62,834 bases of DNA. Source: Streptoalloteichus tenebrarius (GTDB taxonomy: Bacteria > Actinomycetota > Actinomycetes > Mycobacteriales > Pseudonocardiaceae). The position numbers and the translations under genes were made by a program. The stretch lies in assembly GCF_024171885.1 (NCBI RefSeq), contig NZ_JAMTCP010000041.1:1-62834 (forward strand). The letters run 5' to 3'. The notes beneath the pieces were generated by a model. The model was not told the origin of the DNA, ran no database searches, and worked only from the letters and a program-made list of their open reading frames with translations. Shown one piece after another: positions 55,101 to 62,766 of the stretch (position 1 is the stretch's first letter; each line of letters begins with the position of its first letter).

Positions 55101-55297
55101 GACGCCGGGCCGCTCTGGCCGGACGCCCCGGAACCGGACGACGACGCGTCGTCGTCCCAGTCGGGGCTCCAGTAGCCGGTGCGCTCGCCGGTGGCCTCCT
55201 GGCCGTCGGGCCGCCACGCCTGCGTGCGCTCGGAGTCGGGGTGGCCGCCACTGTCGCGGCCACCCCCCTGCGGTCGGTGGTCTCGCTCGTCGTTCAC
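52106..55297 (-). CDS. ponA: bifunctional class A penicillin-binding protein (PonA1-like)
   Basis: About 1063 aa from GTG 55297, with GGAGG eight bases upstream. The first ~310 residues are an unusual cytoplasmic tail of Pro, Gly and repeated NTPPPGMP-type units, then an acidic stretch and one membrane helix (CYVLVALGFVVPIAAFFIGY). The GT51 domain follows, with catalytic Glu in AAENPTFWSDDGF and GGSTITQQYIK. The transpeptidase has SxxK (SPGSTFKP), SxN (SINTAF) and KTG (ASKTGTHG). A C-terminal Pro/Ser/Thr-rich tail ends the protein. It polymerises and cross-links peptidoglycan. Mycobacterial PonA1 (Rv0050) holds the same locus. The long tail may mediate polar-growth contacts or phosphoregulation; that is inference. 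Confidence 0.95.
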   Translation of the reverse strand: MNDERDHRPQGGGRDSGGHPDSERTQAWRPDGQEATGERTGYWSPDWDDDASSSGSGASGQSGPASAPPPPSAPQWPPAGAGAQPPQRPVSPPPSAEPLWPGQQPSPPPPPNTPPPGMPTQGPGPMTPPRGFPGQGQGPTTPPPGMPAQGPNTPPPGFPPGPNTPPPGMPARGGPQGPRPQQGPGGPGPNGPGGPGPNGPGMPGPGGPGPAGPGGPRPPMGGPGMSGPNGPLPPGGPYPPGGGPRPGMPGPGGPVPPPVPPQHPSEQPTNLLPPLHEDQPREPELLTHYEPLPGEPGGPPLAQRSEEPEAEAEPEPEDTPPTDEEGRRMRRKKIWRRVRRTCYVLVALGFVVPIAAFFIGYQMWDIPQPEQVALDQQQTVTFYYSDGQTELGKIVPESGARTQVKLDDIPKHVQNAVLAAENPTFWSDDGFSYRGIAGAVWRQIRGLEGGGSTITQQYIKVATGKDEKTYTRKFREIVLAKKMSDQVDKKTILEGYLNTIYFGRGAYGIQAAAKAYFGKDVKNLTLEEGAVLAGAIQMPSQWDPEVDLPGAKDRWDYVIKRMNEQGWLDGRKPGELQYPTTWQTADKWQNQGMADGPRMQIQYRAKAEVEKRYGWDQAQQQGLKIVTTIDAKAQQQLEDAVKRNMTNQPEELRTSAVSLDPKTGGVLAYYGSKDGKGMDYNWQGYRSPGSTFKPFVAIAGLKQGKGIGTTYDGTTPQKISGTIFRNAGDDARCGKECAVKDAMRMSINTAFVNMGVDVGLQNVAKAAIEAGIPEQYGAQKTLAEANGIPQAGLALGQYPVRPIDLATAFNTLAAEGTKHETHFVQKLVKPDGTVVAQFIDQKTGPAFDQSADKNQQIARNVTESMLQVASSSNLALKGNRQVASKTGTHGIENSDRNSDAWMAGYTPQVSTTVWVGTDFIQEIKWITPQGVKKDIYGKDLPGMIWRDYMNAYLSDKPVEKFSNFKAIGRAEPPPPPSPSNKKEETASHTPTSTPSSGTSPTPTSDAQVTSGKPPTTSCVPSRGHRCPPTGPTGTDDQDPGDTRNPNRGGRLPDGTMSPPEEPR
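54440..55180 (-). repeat. Pro/Gly low-complexity region of PBP
   Basis: This stretch of the PBP gene encodes (N)TPPPGMP, PGGPGPNGPG and similar units with many near-identical 15-18 bp DNA repeats. Expansion by slippage is likely, and homologues should vary in tail length. Confidence 0.85.
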
Positions 55298-55394
55298 GAG
55301 TTGGGCCTCCCAGACCGGCGCCCGACAGGGGTCGCCGTTCGGTGGTGGTTCTCCGTGCGGTGCTCGGGCACCGACGTCGTCAGCCGGGGCTGGC

Positions 55395-55799
55395 TCACTC
55401 GGCCGCGGTCCTCCGCGTCGACCGGCCGCCACGCGCGCCGCGCTTCCCCAGGACGTATGACTGGACCAGATGGTTCCAGCTACAGGTGCGGCAGACCTCG
55501 ACCACGTAGACGGAGAACTCCTGGAACAGGGTCGCCATCTTCGCCAGTTCCTCGGAGCCGCGGGCGGAACCCGAGGCGTGTTTGAGCTCGTCGCCGTAGA
55601 CCCAGGAGACCAGGGTCAACGGCTCCTTGCGGCACACCGGGCAGGTGACCGCGCTCGGCTCGCCGTGGAACTTGGCGGCCCGCAGCAGGTACGGGCTCGC
55701 GTCGCAGACCTCCATGACCCCGACGCGACCGGCGTAGACGTCCGCGAGCAGCGCGCGACGCTGCAACGCGTAGTCCACCACCTGTCGCTGGGTCCGCAC
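55395..55799 (-). CDS. DUF5318 zinc-ribbon protein, Rv0049-like
   Basis: 134 aa from GTG 55799, after GGGGGA. The sequence RTQRQVVDYALQRRALLADVYAGR is typical of this actinobacterial family. CPVC and CRTC supply a four-cysteine metal site. The C-terminus is basic. It is 97 bp upstream of the PBP gene on the same strand, as Rv0049 is near ponA1. Function unknown. Confidence 0.85.
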   Translation of the reverse strand: MRTQRQVVDYALQRRALLADVYAGRVGVMEVCDASPYLLRAAKFHGEPSAVTCPVCRKEPLTLVSWVYGDELKHASGSARGSEELAKMATLFQEFSVYVVEVCRTCSWNHLVQSYVLGKRGARGGRSTRRTAAE

Positions 55800-55920
55800 G
55801 TCCCCCAGCGTACGTGCAGTGCCCCCACCGGCCATTGGGCCGTTCAGGGCAGCGTAACCGGCGCCACGCTGGGGGCGAAGCCGACCGACCGGGCGGTTCG
55901 TCGCGCGCTGCGACATTTGG

Positions 55921-55940
55921 ATGTATCGGGGCGATATAAT
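55921..55940. promoter_or_regulatory. PadR-type operator overlapping a consensus -10
   Basis: TGTATC-GGGGC-GATATA forms an imperfect inverted repeat, and its right part includes TATAAT at 55935-55940, an exact -10 hexamer 17 bp before the PadR start. Binding by PadR here would block its own promoter. No clear -35. Confidence 0.6.
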
Positions 55941-55956
55941 CAGTTGACCCATCGCC

Positions 55957-56523
55957 GTGAAGGGGGTGCCCGTGCTCGAGCTCGCGATCCTCGGTCTGCT
56001 GCACGAGGCGCCGATGCACGGCTACGAGCTGCGCAAGCGGCTGCACACCCTGCTCGGCGCGTTCCGGGCGTTCTCCTACGGCTCGCTCTACCCGACCCTG
56101 CGTCGCCTGCAACGCGCGGGGCTCATCGCCGAGGAGGCCGACGTCGAGGAACTCGCCGACAGGACGTGGGGCCGCCGCGCGCGGCGCGTGTACCGCCTGA
56201 CCGCCGAGGGCAAGGAGCGGTTCGCCGAGCTGCTGGCCAACGCCGGCCCGCAGACGTGGGAGGACGACTGCTTCGGCGTCCACCTGGCGTTCTTCTCCAG
56301 GACCCCGGCCGACGTCAGGATGCGCATCCTGGAGGGCCGCCGACGGCGGGTCGAGGAACGCCGCGAGGGGTTGCGGGCGGCGTTGGCCAGGGCCGGCGAG
56401 CAGATCGACCGCTACACGCGGGAGCTGCACCGCATGGGACTGGAGAGCACCGAGCGCGAGGTGCGCTGGCTGAACGAGCTCATCGCGCGCGAGCAGGCCG
56501 AACAGCGGGACCGCGACGACTGA
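55957..56523 (+). CDS. PadR family regulator, Rv0047c-like
   Basis: About 188 aa; GTG 55957 or 55966 can start it. The PadR winged helix opens [52 protein letters not shown] helical C-terminal dimerisation part ([39 protein letters not shown]) follows. It is directly upstream of ino1, as in mycobacteria, and divergent from DUF5318. Targets may include its own promoter and ino1; inferred. Confidence 0.92.
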   Translation: MKGVPVLELAILGLLHEAPMHGYELRKRLHTLLGAFRAFSYGSLYPTLRRLQRAGLIAEEADVEELADRTWGRRARRVYRLTAEGKERFAELLANAGPQTWEDDCFGVHLAFFSRTPADVRMRILEGRRRRVEERREGLRAALARAGEQIDRYTRELHRMGLESTEREVRWLNELIAREQAEQRDRDD

Positions 56524-56581
56524 GCGCGGACCGTCAACCGCATGGACCGACACGTTGGAATTGAGTGAGGAGGACCCGGCC

Positions 56582-57673
56582 ATGGGCGGAGACCGCCGCA
56601 GTGTTCGGGTGGCCATCGTCGGCGTGGGCAACTGCGCGGCGTCGCTGGTGCAGGGCGTCCATTACTACCGCGACGCCGACCCCGCGACGCGCGTGCCGGG
56701 CCTGATGCACGTGCAGTTCGGCGACTACCACGTGCGGGACGTCGAGTTCGTCGCCGCGTTCGACGTGGACGCCAAGAAGGTCGGGCGCGACCTGTCCGAG
56801 GCGATCGTGGCCAGCGAGAACAACACGATCAAGATCTGCGACGTCCCGCCGCTCGGGGTGCCCGTGCAGCGGGGGCACACGCTGGACGGGCTGGGCCGGT
56901 ACTACCGGGAGACCATCGAGGAGTCCGACGAGGCCCCGGTCGACGTGGTGGCCGCGCTGCGGGAGGCCGAGGTCGACGTCCTGGTGTCCTACCTGCCGGT
57001 GGGGTCGGAGGAGGCGGACCGCTTCTACGCGCAGTGCGCCATCGACGCCGGTGTGGCCTTCGTCAACGCCCTGCCGGTGTTCATCGCCTCGGACCCGGAG
57101 TGGGCGGAGAAGTTCCGCGCCGCCGGCGTGCCGATCGTGGGCGACGACATCAAGTCGCAGGTGGGCGCGACCATCACGCATCGCGTGATGGCCAAGCTGT
57201 TCGAGGACCGCGGCGTCGAGCTGGAGCGCACCATGCAGCTCAACGTCGGCGGCAACATGGACTTCAAGAACATGCTGGAGCGCGACCGGCTGGAGTCCAA
57301 GAAGATCTCCAAGACCCAGGCGGTGACCTCGCAGGTCGACCGGGACCTCGGTCGGCGCAACGTGCACATCGGCCCGTCCGACTACGTGGAGTGGCTGGAC
57401 GACCGCAAGTGGGCGTACGTGCGGCTGGAGGGTCGCGCGTTCGGCGACGTCCCGCTGAACCTCGAGTACAAGCTGGAGGTCTGGGACTCCCCGAACTCGG
57501 CGGGCATCATCATCGACGCCATCCGGGCGGCGAAGATCGCCAAGGACCGCGGGATCGGCGGCCCGATCCTCTCGGCGTCCTCCTACTTCATGAAGTCGCC
57601 GCCGGAGCAGTACAGCGACGCGGTGGCCCGCGAGAAGGTCGAGCAGTTCATCCGCGGCGAGGTCGAGCGCTGA
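56582..57673 (+). CDS. ino1: myo-inositol-3-phosphate synthase
   Basis: 363 aa from ATG 56582, after AGGAGGAC. Converts glucose-6-phosphate to inositol-3-phosphate for phosphatidylinositol and mycothiol. The Rossmann motif reads [16 protein letters not shown]. Further family blocks are [40 protein letters not shown] and [15 protein letters not shown] with the catalytic lysines ([22 protein letters not shown]). Length and order are standard for actinobacterial Ino1. It follows padR by 58 bp. Confidence 0.97.
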   Translation: MGGDRRSVRVAIVGVGNCAASLVQGVHYYRDADPATRVPGLMHVQFGDYHVRDVEFVAAFDVDAKKVGRDLSEAIVASENNTIKICDVPPLGVPVQRGHTLDGLGRYYRETIEESDEAPVDVVAALREAEVDVLVSYLPVGSEEADRFYAQCAIDAGVAFVNALPVFIASDPEWAEKFRAAGVPIVGDDIKSQVGATITHRVMAKLFEDRGVELERTMQLNVGGNMDFKNMLERDRLESKKISKTQAVTSQVDRDLGRRNVHIGPSDYVEWLDDRKWAYVRLEGRAFGDVPLNLEYKLEVWDSPNSAGIIIDAIRAAKIAKDRGIGGPILSASSYFMKSPPEQYSDAVAREKVEQFIRGEVER

Positions 57674-57699
57674 CGTCGTTCTGACCAGTTCGACTCGGA

Positions 57700-57740
57700 G
57701 GCGTGCCCGGGACCGGTGAGGTCCCGGGCACGCCTCTTCT
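57700..57740 (+). terminator. terminator after ino1
   Basis: GGCGTGCCCGGGACC (57700-57714) pairs with GGTCCCGGGCACGCC (57720-57734) around GGTGA, followed by TCTTCTCTGTGTCGT. The best intrinsic terminator in the window with a U-rich tail. Confidence 0.88.
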
Positions 57741-57833
57741 CTGTGTCGTCCCGCTGTGTCGTCGTCCTTCCTGTGTCGTTCGTCTCCGCCTCCGTCCTGC
57801 CCCGTCGCGGGTCCGCGCCGGACGTGGCCCGAC

Positions 57834-57867
57834 TTACTTAGACTGCCTAAGTAAATTTTGTTAGGCT
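57834..57867 (+). promoter_or_regulatory. MarR operator and leaderless promoter
   Basis: TTACTTAG-ACTGC-CTAAGTAA (57834-57854) is a perfect 8-5-8 inverted repeat. TAGACT (57839-57844) inside it can serve as -35 and TAGGCT (57862-57867) as -10 at 17 bp spacing. The MarR GTG starts six bases later, so the transcript is leaderless and the operator covers the promoter. Confidence 0.82.
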
Positions 57868-57873
57868 GTCTCA

Positions 57874-58392
57874 GTGACTGCCGACGACGGGATCGCCGAG
57901 CTCGCGCACCGACTGCGTCCGCTGGTCTTCCGCCTCTACTACGTCGTGCGCAGGGAGACGCCCCAGTACCAGCTCACCCTCACCCAGGGGTCGGTGCTGG
58001 CCGCCCTGGTGCTGGACGGGCCGCAGCGCATGAGCGCGTTGGCCGAGCGGGAGGGGGTCCGGACGCCGTCCATGACCGACGTGGTCGGGCGGCTGGAACG
58101 CCTCGGCCTGGTCCGGCGCGGCCCCGACCCGACCGACGGCAGGGCCGTGATCGCCAGCGCCACCGAGGAGGGCCGTCGGCTCATCGACGAGCTGGTGCGG
58201 GCCCGCGAGGAGTTCCTCCGCGCGCGGCTGGCCCGGCTCGACGACGCCGACCGGGCCGCCATCACGGCCGCGCTCCCGGCCTTCGAGCGGCTGGCGGGGG
58301 TCGGCGGGACCCCCGCGCCGGATCAGGCCGCGACAACGGACGCGATCACGAACGCGGGCGACGACGCCAACGAGGAGGAGACGGACCACTGA
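57874..58392 (+). CDS. MarR family regulator
   Basis: 172 aa from GTG 57874. Helix pairs and winged helix are typical: LTLTQGSVLAALVLDGPQRMSALAEREGVRTPSMTDVVGRLERLGLVRRGPDPTDGRAVIASATEEGRRL. It probably represses its own operon through the upstream 8-5-8 palindrome, released by a ligand. It overlaps the MFS gene as TGATG. Confidence 0.93.
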   Translation: MTADDGIAELAHRLRPLVFRLYYVVRRETPQYQLTLTQGSVLAALVLDGPQRMSALAEREGVRTPSMTDVVGRLERLGLVRRGPDPTDGRAVIASATEEGRRLIDELVRAREEFLRARLARLDDADRAAITAALPAFERLAGVGGTPAPDQAATTDAITNAGDDANEEETDH

Positions 58393-59624
58393 TGAGCACT
58401 GGACACCACGTCAGGCTCCTGGACGCCGTGAAGGGGCAACCCAGAACGGTGTGGATCACGGCGTTCGCGGCGGTGATCGCGTTCATGGGAATCGGCCTGG
58501 TAGACCCCATCCTCCTGTCGATCGCCGAGGCGCTGCACGCCGGACCCTCGCAGGTCACGCTGCTCTTCTCGTCCTACCTGGGCGTGCAGGTGGTGGCCAT
58601 GCTGCTCACCGGCGCCAGCACCGCCCGGTTCGGCGCCAAGCGCACCCTGGTCGGCGGGCTCGTGCTGATCGTGCTCGCCACCGCGGCCTGCGCCATGGTC
58701 AACTCGATCGGCGCGCTGGTCGGCCTGCGCGCGGTCTGGGGACTGGGCAACGCGTTCTTCATCGCCACCGCGCTGTCGGTGATCGTCGGCGCCGCCACCG
58801 GCGGCCAGCAGGGCGCGATCCTGCTCTACGAGGCGGCCCTCGGGCTCGGCATGTCCACCGGCCCGCTGCTCGGCGCCGTGCTGGGGTCGGTGTCCTGGCG
58901 CGGCCCCTTCGCCGGCACCGCCGTGCTGATGGGCGTCGCGCTGATCCTCTCGGCGGGCTTCCTGCCGAAGGACCGGCCGGAGGGGTCGGCCGAGGAACGC
59001 CCCCGGGTGAGCGTCCTCGACCCGCTGCGCGCCCTGCGGCACCGCGGCCTGCGCTGGACCGCCGTCGGCTCGGCCCTGTACACCGCCGCGTTCTTCGTCG
59101 TGCTGGCCTGGTCGCCGTTCGTCCTGCGGATGGGCGCGGTCGAGGTGGGCCTGATCTTCTTCGGCTGGGGCCTGTGCGTCGCCGTGGCTGGCGTCCTGTT
59201 CGCCCCGCGCCTGGCCGCCCGGCTCGGGGAGCGGCACGCCACCGTGCTGGCCGTGCTCGTCTACGCCGCCATGCTCGCCGTGATGACGGTCGACAGCCGC
59301 CCGGTGCTGGTGGTCGCCGTGATCGTGTCCGGCCTGGCCTCCGGCCTGCTCAACACCCTGTTCACCGGGACCGCGATGAGCATCAGCTCCGCGCCGCGCC
59401 CCGTCGCCAGCGCGGGCTACAACTTCTGCCGCTGGCTTGGCGGCGCGGTCGCGGCCACCCTGGTCGGGCACGTGGCCGAGTGGCTGGGCTGGGCGCACGC
59501 CCCGTTCCTGGTCGGCGCGGTGCTGTGCGTGCTCTCGGCCGTGGTGCTCACCGTGGGCACCGCCCACCGCCCCGACCCGCACGCGGTGCCCGCCGAGGCC
59601 GTGGTGGTGGGCGAGGAACTCTGA
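58392..59624 (+). CDS. MFS efflux transporter under MarR control
   Basis: 410 aa from ATG 58392. About 12 helices; loop 2-3 motif STARFGAKRTLVGGL; motif C-like GLGMSTGPLLGAVLGS in helix 5, which marks drug-proton antiporters. Translational coupling to MarR suggests induction by the exported compound. The substrate is unknown. Confidence 0.9.
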   Translation: MSTGHHVRLLDAVKGQPRTVWITAFAAVIAFMGIGLVDPILLSIAEALHAGPSQVTLLFSSYLGVQVVAMLLTGASTARFGAKRTLVGGLVLIVLATAACAMVNSIGALVGLRAVWGLGNAFFIATALSVIVGAATGGQQGAILLYEAALGLGMSTGPLLGAVLGSVSWRGPFAGTAVLMGVALILSAGFLPKDRPEGSAEERPRVSVLDPLRALRHRGLRWTAVGSALYTAAFFVVLAWSPFVLRMGAVEVGLIFFGWGLCVAVAGVLFAPRLAARLGERHATVLAVLVYAAMLAVMTVDSRPVLVVAVIVSGLASGLLNTLFTGTAMSISSAPRPVASAGYNFCRWLGGAVAATLVGHVAEWLGWAHAPFLVGAVLCVLSAVVLTVGTAHRPDPHAVPAEAVVVGEEL

Positions 59625-59644
59625 CCCCGGTGACGGGCGTTGTG

Positions 59645-59686
59645 TCGGCATCCCGCCTTTGATCCCGAATCGGGCGGGATGTCGAC
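59645..59686 (+). terminator. terminator after MarR-MFS operon
   Basis: CATCCCGCC (59649-59657) pairs with GGCGGGATG (59673-59681), with GTCG/CGAC extensions outside and an alternative inner CCCG-AAT-CGGG hairpin. Confidence 0.65.
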
Positions 59687-59709
59687 CTGACGCACCAGAG
59701 GGGCATCTC

Positions 59710-60483
59710 GTGGCGTTCGAGAAGTTGCCGGCCGTCGTGGGGACCGGCGGAGCGCGCGTGGACCTGGTGATCCACCAGGACACCGCGTGCCCTGGTGGAT
59801 CGCTGGGCGGGTTCCTGCGCCTCCACGGCGGCCGGGTGCGCCGCGAGTTCTCCCGCGCCCTGGTCGAACTCGTGGTGGGCGTGCGCGGACCAGGGGACGG
59901 CAGGGACGGCGTTGACGGCGGTGGGGCGACCGAGCCCGTTCCGGTCCACCGCACCGTCGTCAGGGAGGGGCTCGTCGTCCCCCCGGTCCGGGTCGTGGAC
60001 CTGCCCTTCACGGCCGGTGTGCCGTTCGAGGCGCCGATCTCCGTGCTCGGGGGCCGCCACCTGCCGGGAGTGCGGCTCGGGCTCCGCGCCCGGCTGGAGA
60101 GCGACGAGGGCGGGGCGGCCACCGCCGTCACGCCGGTCGGGCTGCGGGCGTTGCCCGTCCAGCAGCGCCTGCTGTGCGCGGTCGAACGCCTCGGTTTCCC
60201 GCTGCGGTCCGCCGCCTGCGTCCCCGGCCAGCTTCCGACGACGCGGCAGCGGCTGCCCTTCCGGCAGGAGGTCCACTTCGGACCGTCGTCGCGGCGTCCC
60301 CGCGCGACCGGCCTGCGGGTGATGTTCGTGACGGACGAACGGGGCGTGGACGTGGTGCTGGAGCGGGACGGGCACGACGGCCCGAGCGTCCGGGTGTCCA
60401 CGCCGTTCGCCGAGGCGCCGGCGGTCGACTGGCGCGCGCACGTCGAGGGGCTCCTGGGCATGACGTCGGATCGTGACCTGTAG
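59710..60483 (+). CDS. Spo0M-like (sporulation-control) protein
   Basis: 257 aa from GTG 59710. The arrestin-like N-terminal half (GGARVDLVIHQDTACPGGSLGGFLRLHGGRVRREFSRALVELVV) and the following VDLPFTAGVPFEAPISVLGGRHLPGVRLGLRARLES are typical of Spo0M. In Bacillus, Spo0M affects sporulation and cell morphology; in actinobacteria its role is little known. It stands alone between the MFS terminator and the PhoX promoter. Confidence 0.85.
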   Translation: MAFEKLPAVVGTGGARVDLVIHQDTACPGGSLGGFLRLHGGRVRREFSRALVELVVGVRGPGDGRDGVDGGGATEPVPVHRTVVREGLVVPPVRVVDLPFTAGVPFEAPISVLGGRHLPGVRLGLRARLESDEGGAATAVTPVGLRALPVQQRLLCAVERLGFPLRSAACVPGQLPTTRQRLPFRQEVHFGPSSRRPRATGLRVMFVTDERGVDVVLERDGHDGPSVRVSTPFAEAPAVDWRAHVEGLLGMTSDRDL

Positions 60484-60564
60484 TGACGGAAACCCGCGCT
60501 GTTCGCCCCATTCCGACCACTCCTGGTGGAGTCCCTTCCCCGCTGTGATCACTCTGGGTGCTGT

Positions 60565-60586
60565 GTTCACCACCAGTTCACTCAGA
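60565..60586 (+). promoter_or_regulatory. PHO box upstream of phoX
   Basis: Two adjacent 11-bp direct repeats, GTTCACCACCA (60565-60575) and GTTCACTCAGA (60576-60586), match the PhoP-binding unit of Streptomyces (GTTCACC-type). They lie 69 bp before the PhoX start, implying induction on phosphate starvation through PhoR-PhoP, which are not in the window. Confidence 0.85.
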
Positions 60587-60654
60587 GATCTACCGCGGCT
60601 CGTTTCGCCGCCCTACGGTCGCTGCGTTCCCGGACTGACGCCTTGGAGGTCTGC

Positions 60655-62745
60655 GTGTCCGACCGTCGCGAGGGGCGGCGCCTGCTGCCGTTGCTGCCCA
60701 ACCACCCGCTCGGCCGCGCCGCGGTCACCTGTGAGTACCGCTGCGGCAACGCCTGCGCGCACGACGCCCCGAACACCTCCGACAACGAGTACTTCGGCGA
60801 CGTCCTGCGCGGCGTGCTGTCCCGCAGGGGCGTGCTCAGGGCGGGCGCGGTCGTCGCCGCGGCCGGCGCGGCCGCGGCCACCGTCGGCGCCGGCGTGGCC
60901 GCCGCCGACCAGGGCGGCCAGTCCGCCGGCCAGGGGGCGGACCGCGCCTCGTGGGGGCGGGTGCCCGGCGTGAACTTCGAGCCGGTCGCGCCGAACGTCC
61001 GGGACGAGCTGGTCGTCCCCGACGGCTACACCCAGCAGGTCGTGATCCGCTGGGGCGACCCGGTCGTGCCGGGCGCGCCCGAGTTCGACTTCGACCACCA
61101 GACCGCGGACGCGCAGGCCAGGCAGTTCGGGTTCAACAACGACTTCTGCGGCCTGGTGCCGGTCCCCGGCTCCTGGAACCGGTGGCTCATGGTGAGCAAC
61201 CACGAGTACACCAGCGAGGAGTTCATGTTCCGGGGCTGGAACAAGGACAACCCGACCGAGGAGCAGGCACGGATCGCCTGGGCCGCGCACGGGCAGTCGG
61301 TGGTGCTGGTCGAGCGCGACTGGCGCACCGGCCGGCTGGAGGCCAAGGTCGACAAGCGGTACAACCGGCGGATCACCCTGCTCACGCCGTTCGAGGTGCG
61401 TGGACCGGCCGCCGGGTCCCGGTACCTCAGGACCTCGACCGACCCGACCGGTCGGCGCGTCCTCGGCACGCAGAACAACTGCTCGGGCGGCGTCACGCCG
61501 TGGGGCACGATCCTGTCCGGCGAGGAGAACATCCACCAGTACTTCGCCAACGTCGACAAGGTCACCGACCCCACCACGCGCGCCCGCCTCGACCGCTACG
61601 GCTTCCCCAAGGGCGCCTCCACCCGCAAGTGGGAGCGCTTCGACAAGCGGTGGGACCTGGCCCAGGAGCCCAACGAGGCCAACCGGTTCGGCTGGATCGT
61701 CGAGATCGACCCGCTCGACCCGGAGTCCACGCCGGTGAAGCACACCGCGCTCGGGCGGTTCAAGCACGAGGGCGCCAACGTCATCGTCGCCAAGGACAGG
61801 CGCGTCGTCGCGTACATGGGCGACGACGAGCGCTTCGAGTACATGTACAAGTTCGTCTCCGACGAGAAGTACAAGCCGGGGCAGAGCAAGCACGCCCGCG
61901 AGCACAACAAGCGCCTGCTCGACTCGGGCACCCTCTACGTCGCGCGGTTCACCGGCGACAGCCCGGCCGCCGAGATCGACGGCTCCGGCAAGCTGCCCTC
62001 GGACGGCGAGTTCGACGGCCGCGGCGAGTGGATCCCGCTGGCGCACAACGACAAGAGCTTCGTGCCGGGGATGACGGCCGAGGAGGTCTACGTCTTCACC
62101 CGGCTCGCGGCCGACAAGGTCGGCGCCACCAAGATGGACCGGCCCGAGGACGTCGAGCCGAGCCTGAAGTCCCGGCGGATCTACGCCGCGCTGACCAACA
62201 ACAGCCGCCGGGGCGCGGCCGGGCAGGCCGGCGCGGACGAGGCCAACCCGCGCAACAACAACAAGCACGGCCACGTCCTGGAGATCGAGGAGGACGGGGG
62301 CGACAACACCGGCACCCGGTTCTCCTGGAAGCTGCTGCTGGTCTGCGGCGACCCGAAGTCCCCCGACACCTACTTCGCCGGCTACGACAAGAGCCAGGTC
62401 AGCCCGATCTCCTGCCCGGACAACGTGGCCTTCGATGACTACGGCAACCTGTGGATCTCCACCGACGGCAACGCGTTGGGCAGCAACGACGGCCTGTTCG
62501 CCGTGCCGCTGGAGGGCAGGGAGCGCGGGCACGTCAAGCAGTTCCTCACCGTGCCCAGGGGCGCGGAGACCTGCGGACCGGTGATCACCGAGCAGTTCGT
62601 CCTGGTGTCCGTCCAGCACCCTGGTGAGATCGACGGCGCGAGCGCCGACAACCCGGCGTCGCACTGGCCGGACGGCGGCAACAGCCAACCGCGTCCCGCT
62701 GTCGTCGCCGTCTGGAAGAAGAACCGCGGCACCGTCGGCAACTAG
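60655..62745 (+). CDS. phoX: PhoX family alkaline phosphatase, Tat-exported
   Basis: About 696 aa from GTG 60655, with GGAGG six bases upstream. The long N-terminal region (about 60 residues with CEYRCGNACAHDAPNTSDNEYFGD) precedes a twin-arginine motif SRRGVLRAG and a hydrophobic alanine-rich stretch. The catalytic part contains family blocks QFGFNNDFCGLVPV, WLMVSNHEY, NCSGGVTPWGTILSGEEN, GRFKHEGANVIVAKDRRVVAYMGDDERFEYMYKFVS, and SCPDNVAFDDYGNLWISTDG, which carry the calcium/iron ligands in PhoX enzymes. It hydrolyses organic phosphate esters outside the cell. A PHO box upstream fits that role. An IS element starts about 20 bp after the stop. Confidence 0.94.
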   Translation: MSDRREGRRLLPLLPNHPLGRAAVTCEYRCGNACAHDAPNTSDNEYFGDVLRGVLSRRGVLRAGAVVAAAGAAAATVGAGVAAADQGGQSAGQGADRASWGRVPGVNFEPVAPNVRDELVVPDGYTQQVVIRWGDPVVPGAPEFDFDHQTADAQARQFGFNNDFCGLVPVPGSWNRWLMVSNHEYTSEEFMFRGWNKDNPTEEQARIAWAAHGQSVVLVERDWRTGRLEAKVDKRYNRRITLLTPFEVRGPAAGSRYLRTSTDPTGRRVLGTQNNCSGGVTPWGTILSGEENIHQYFANVDKVTDPTTRARLDRYGFPKGASTRKWERFDKRWDLAQEPNEANRFGWIVEIDPLDPESTPVKHTALGRFKHEGANVIVAKDRRVVAYMGDDERFEYMYKFVSDEKYKPGQSKHAREHNKRLLDSGTLYVARFTGDSPAAEIDGSGKLPSDGEFDGRGEWIPLAHNDKSFVPGMTAEEVYVFTRLAADKVGATKMDRPEDVEPSLKSRRIYAALTNNSRRGAAGQAGADEANPRNNNKHGHVLEIEEDGGDNTGTRFSWKLLLVCGDPKSPDTYFAGYDKSQVSPISCPDNVAFDDYGNLWISTDGNALGSNDGLFAVPLEGRERGHVKQFLTVPRGAETCGPVITEQFVLVSVQHPGEIDGASADNPASHWPDGGNSQPRPAVVAVWKKNRGTVGN

Positions 62746-62766
62746 ACGAGTAATGCGTAACTGGGG

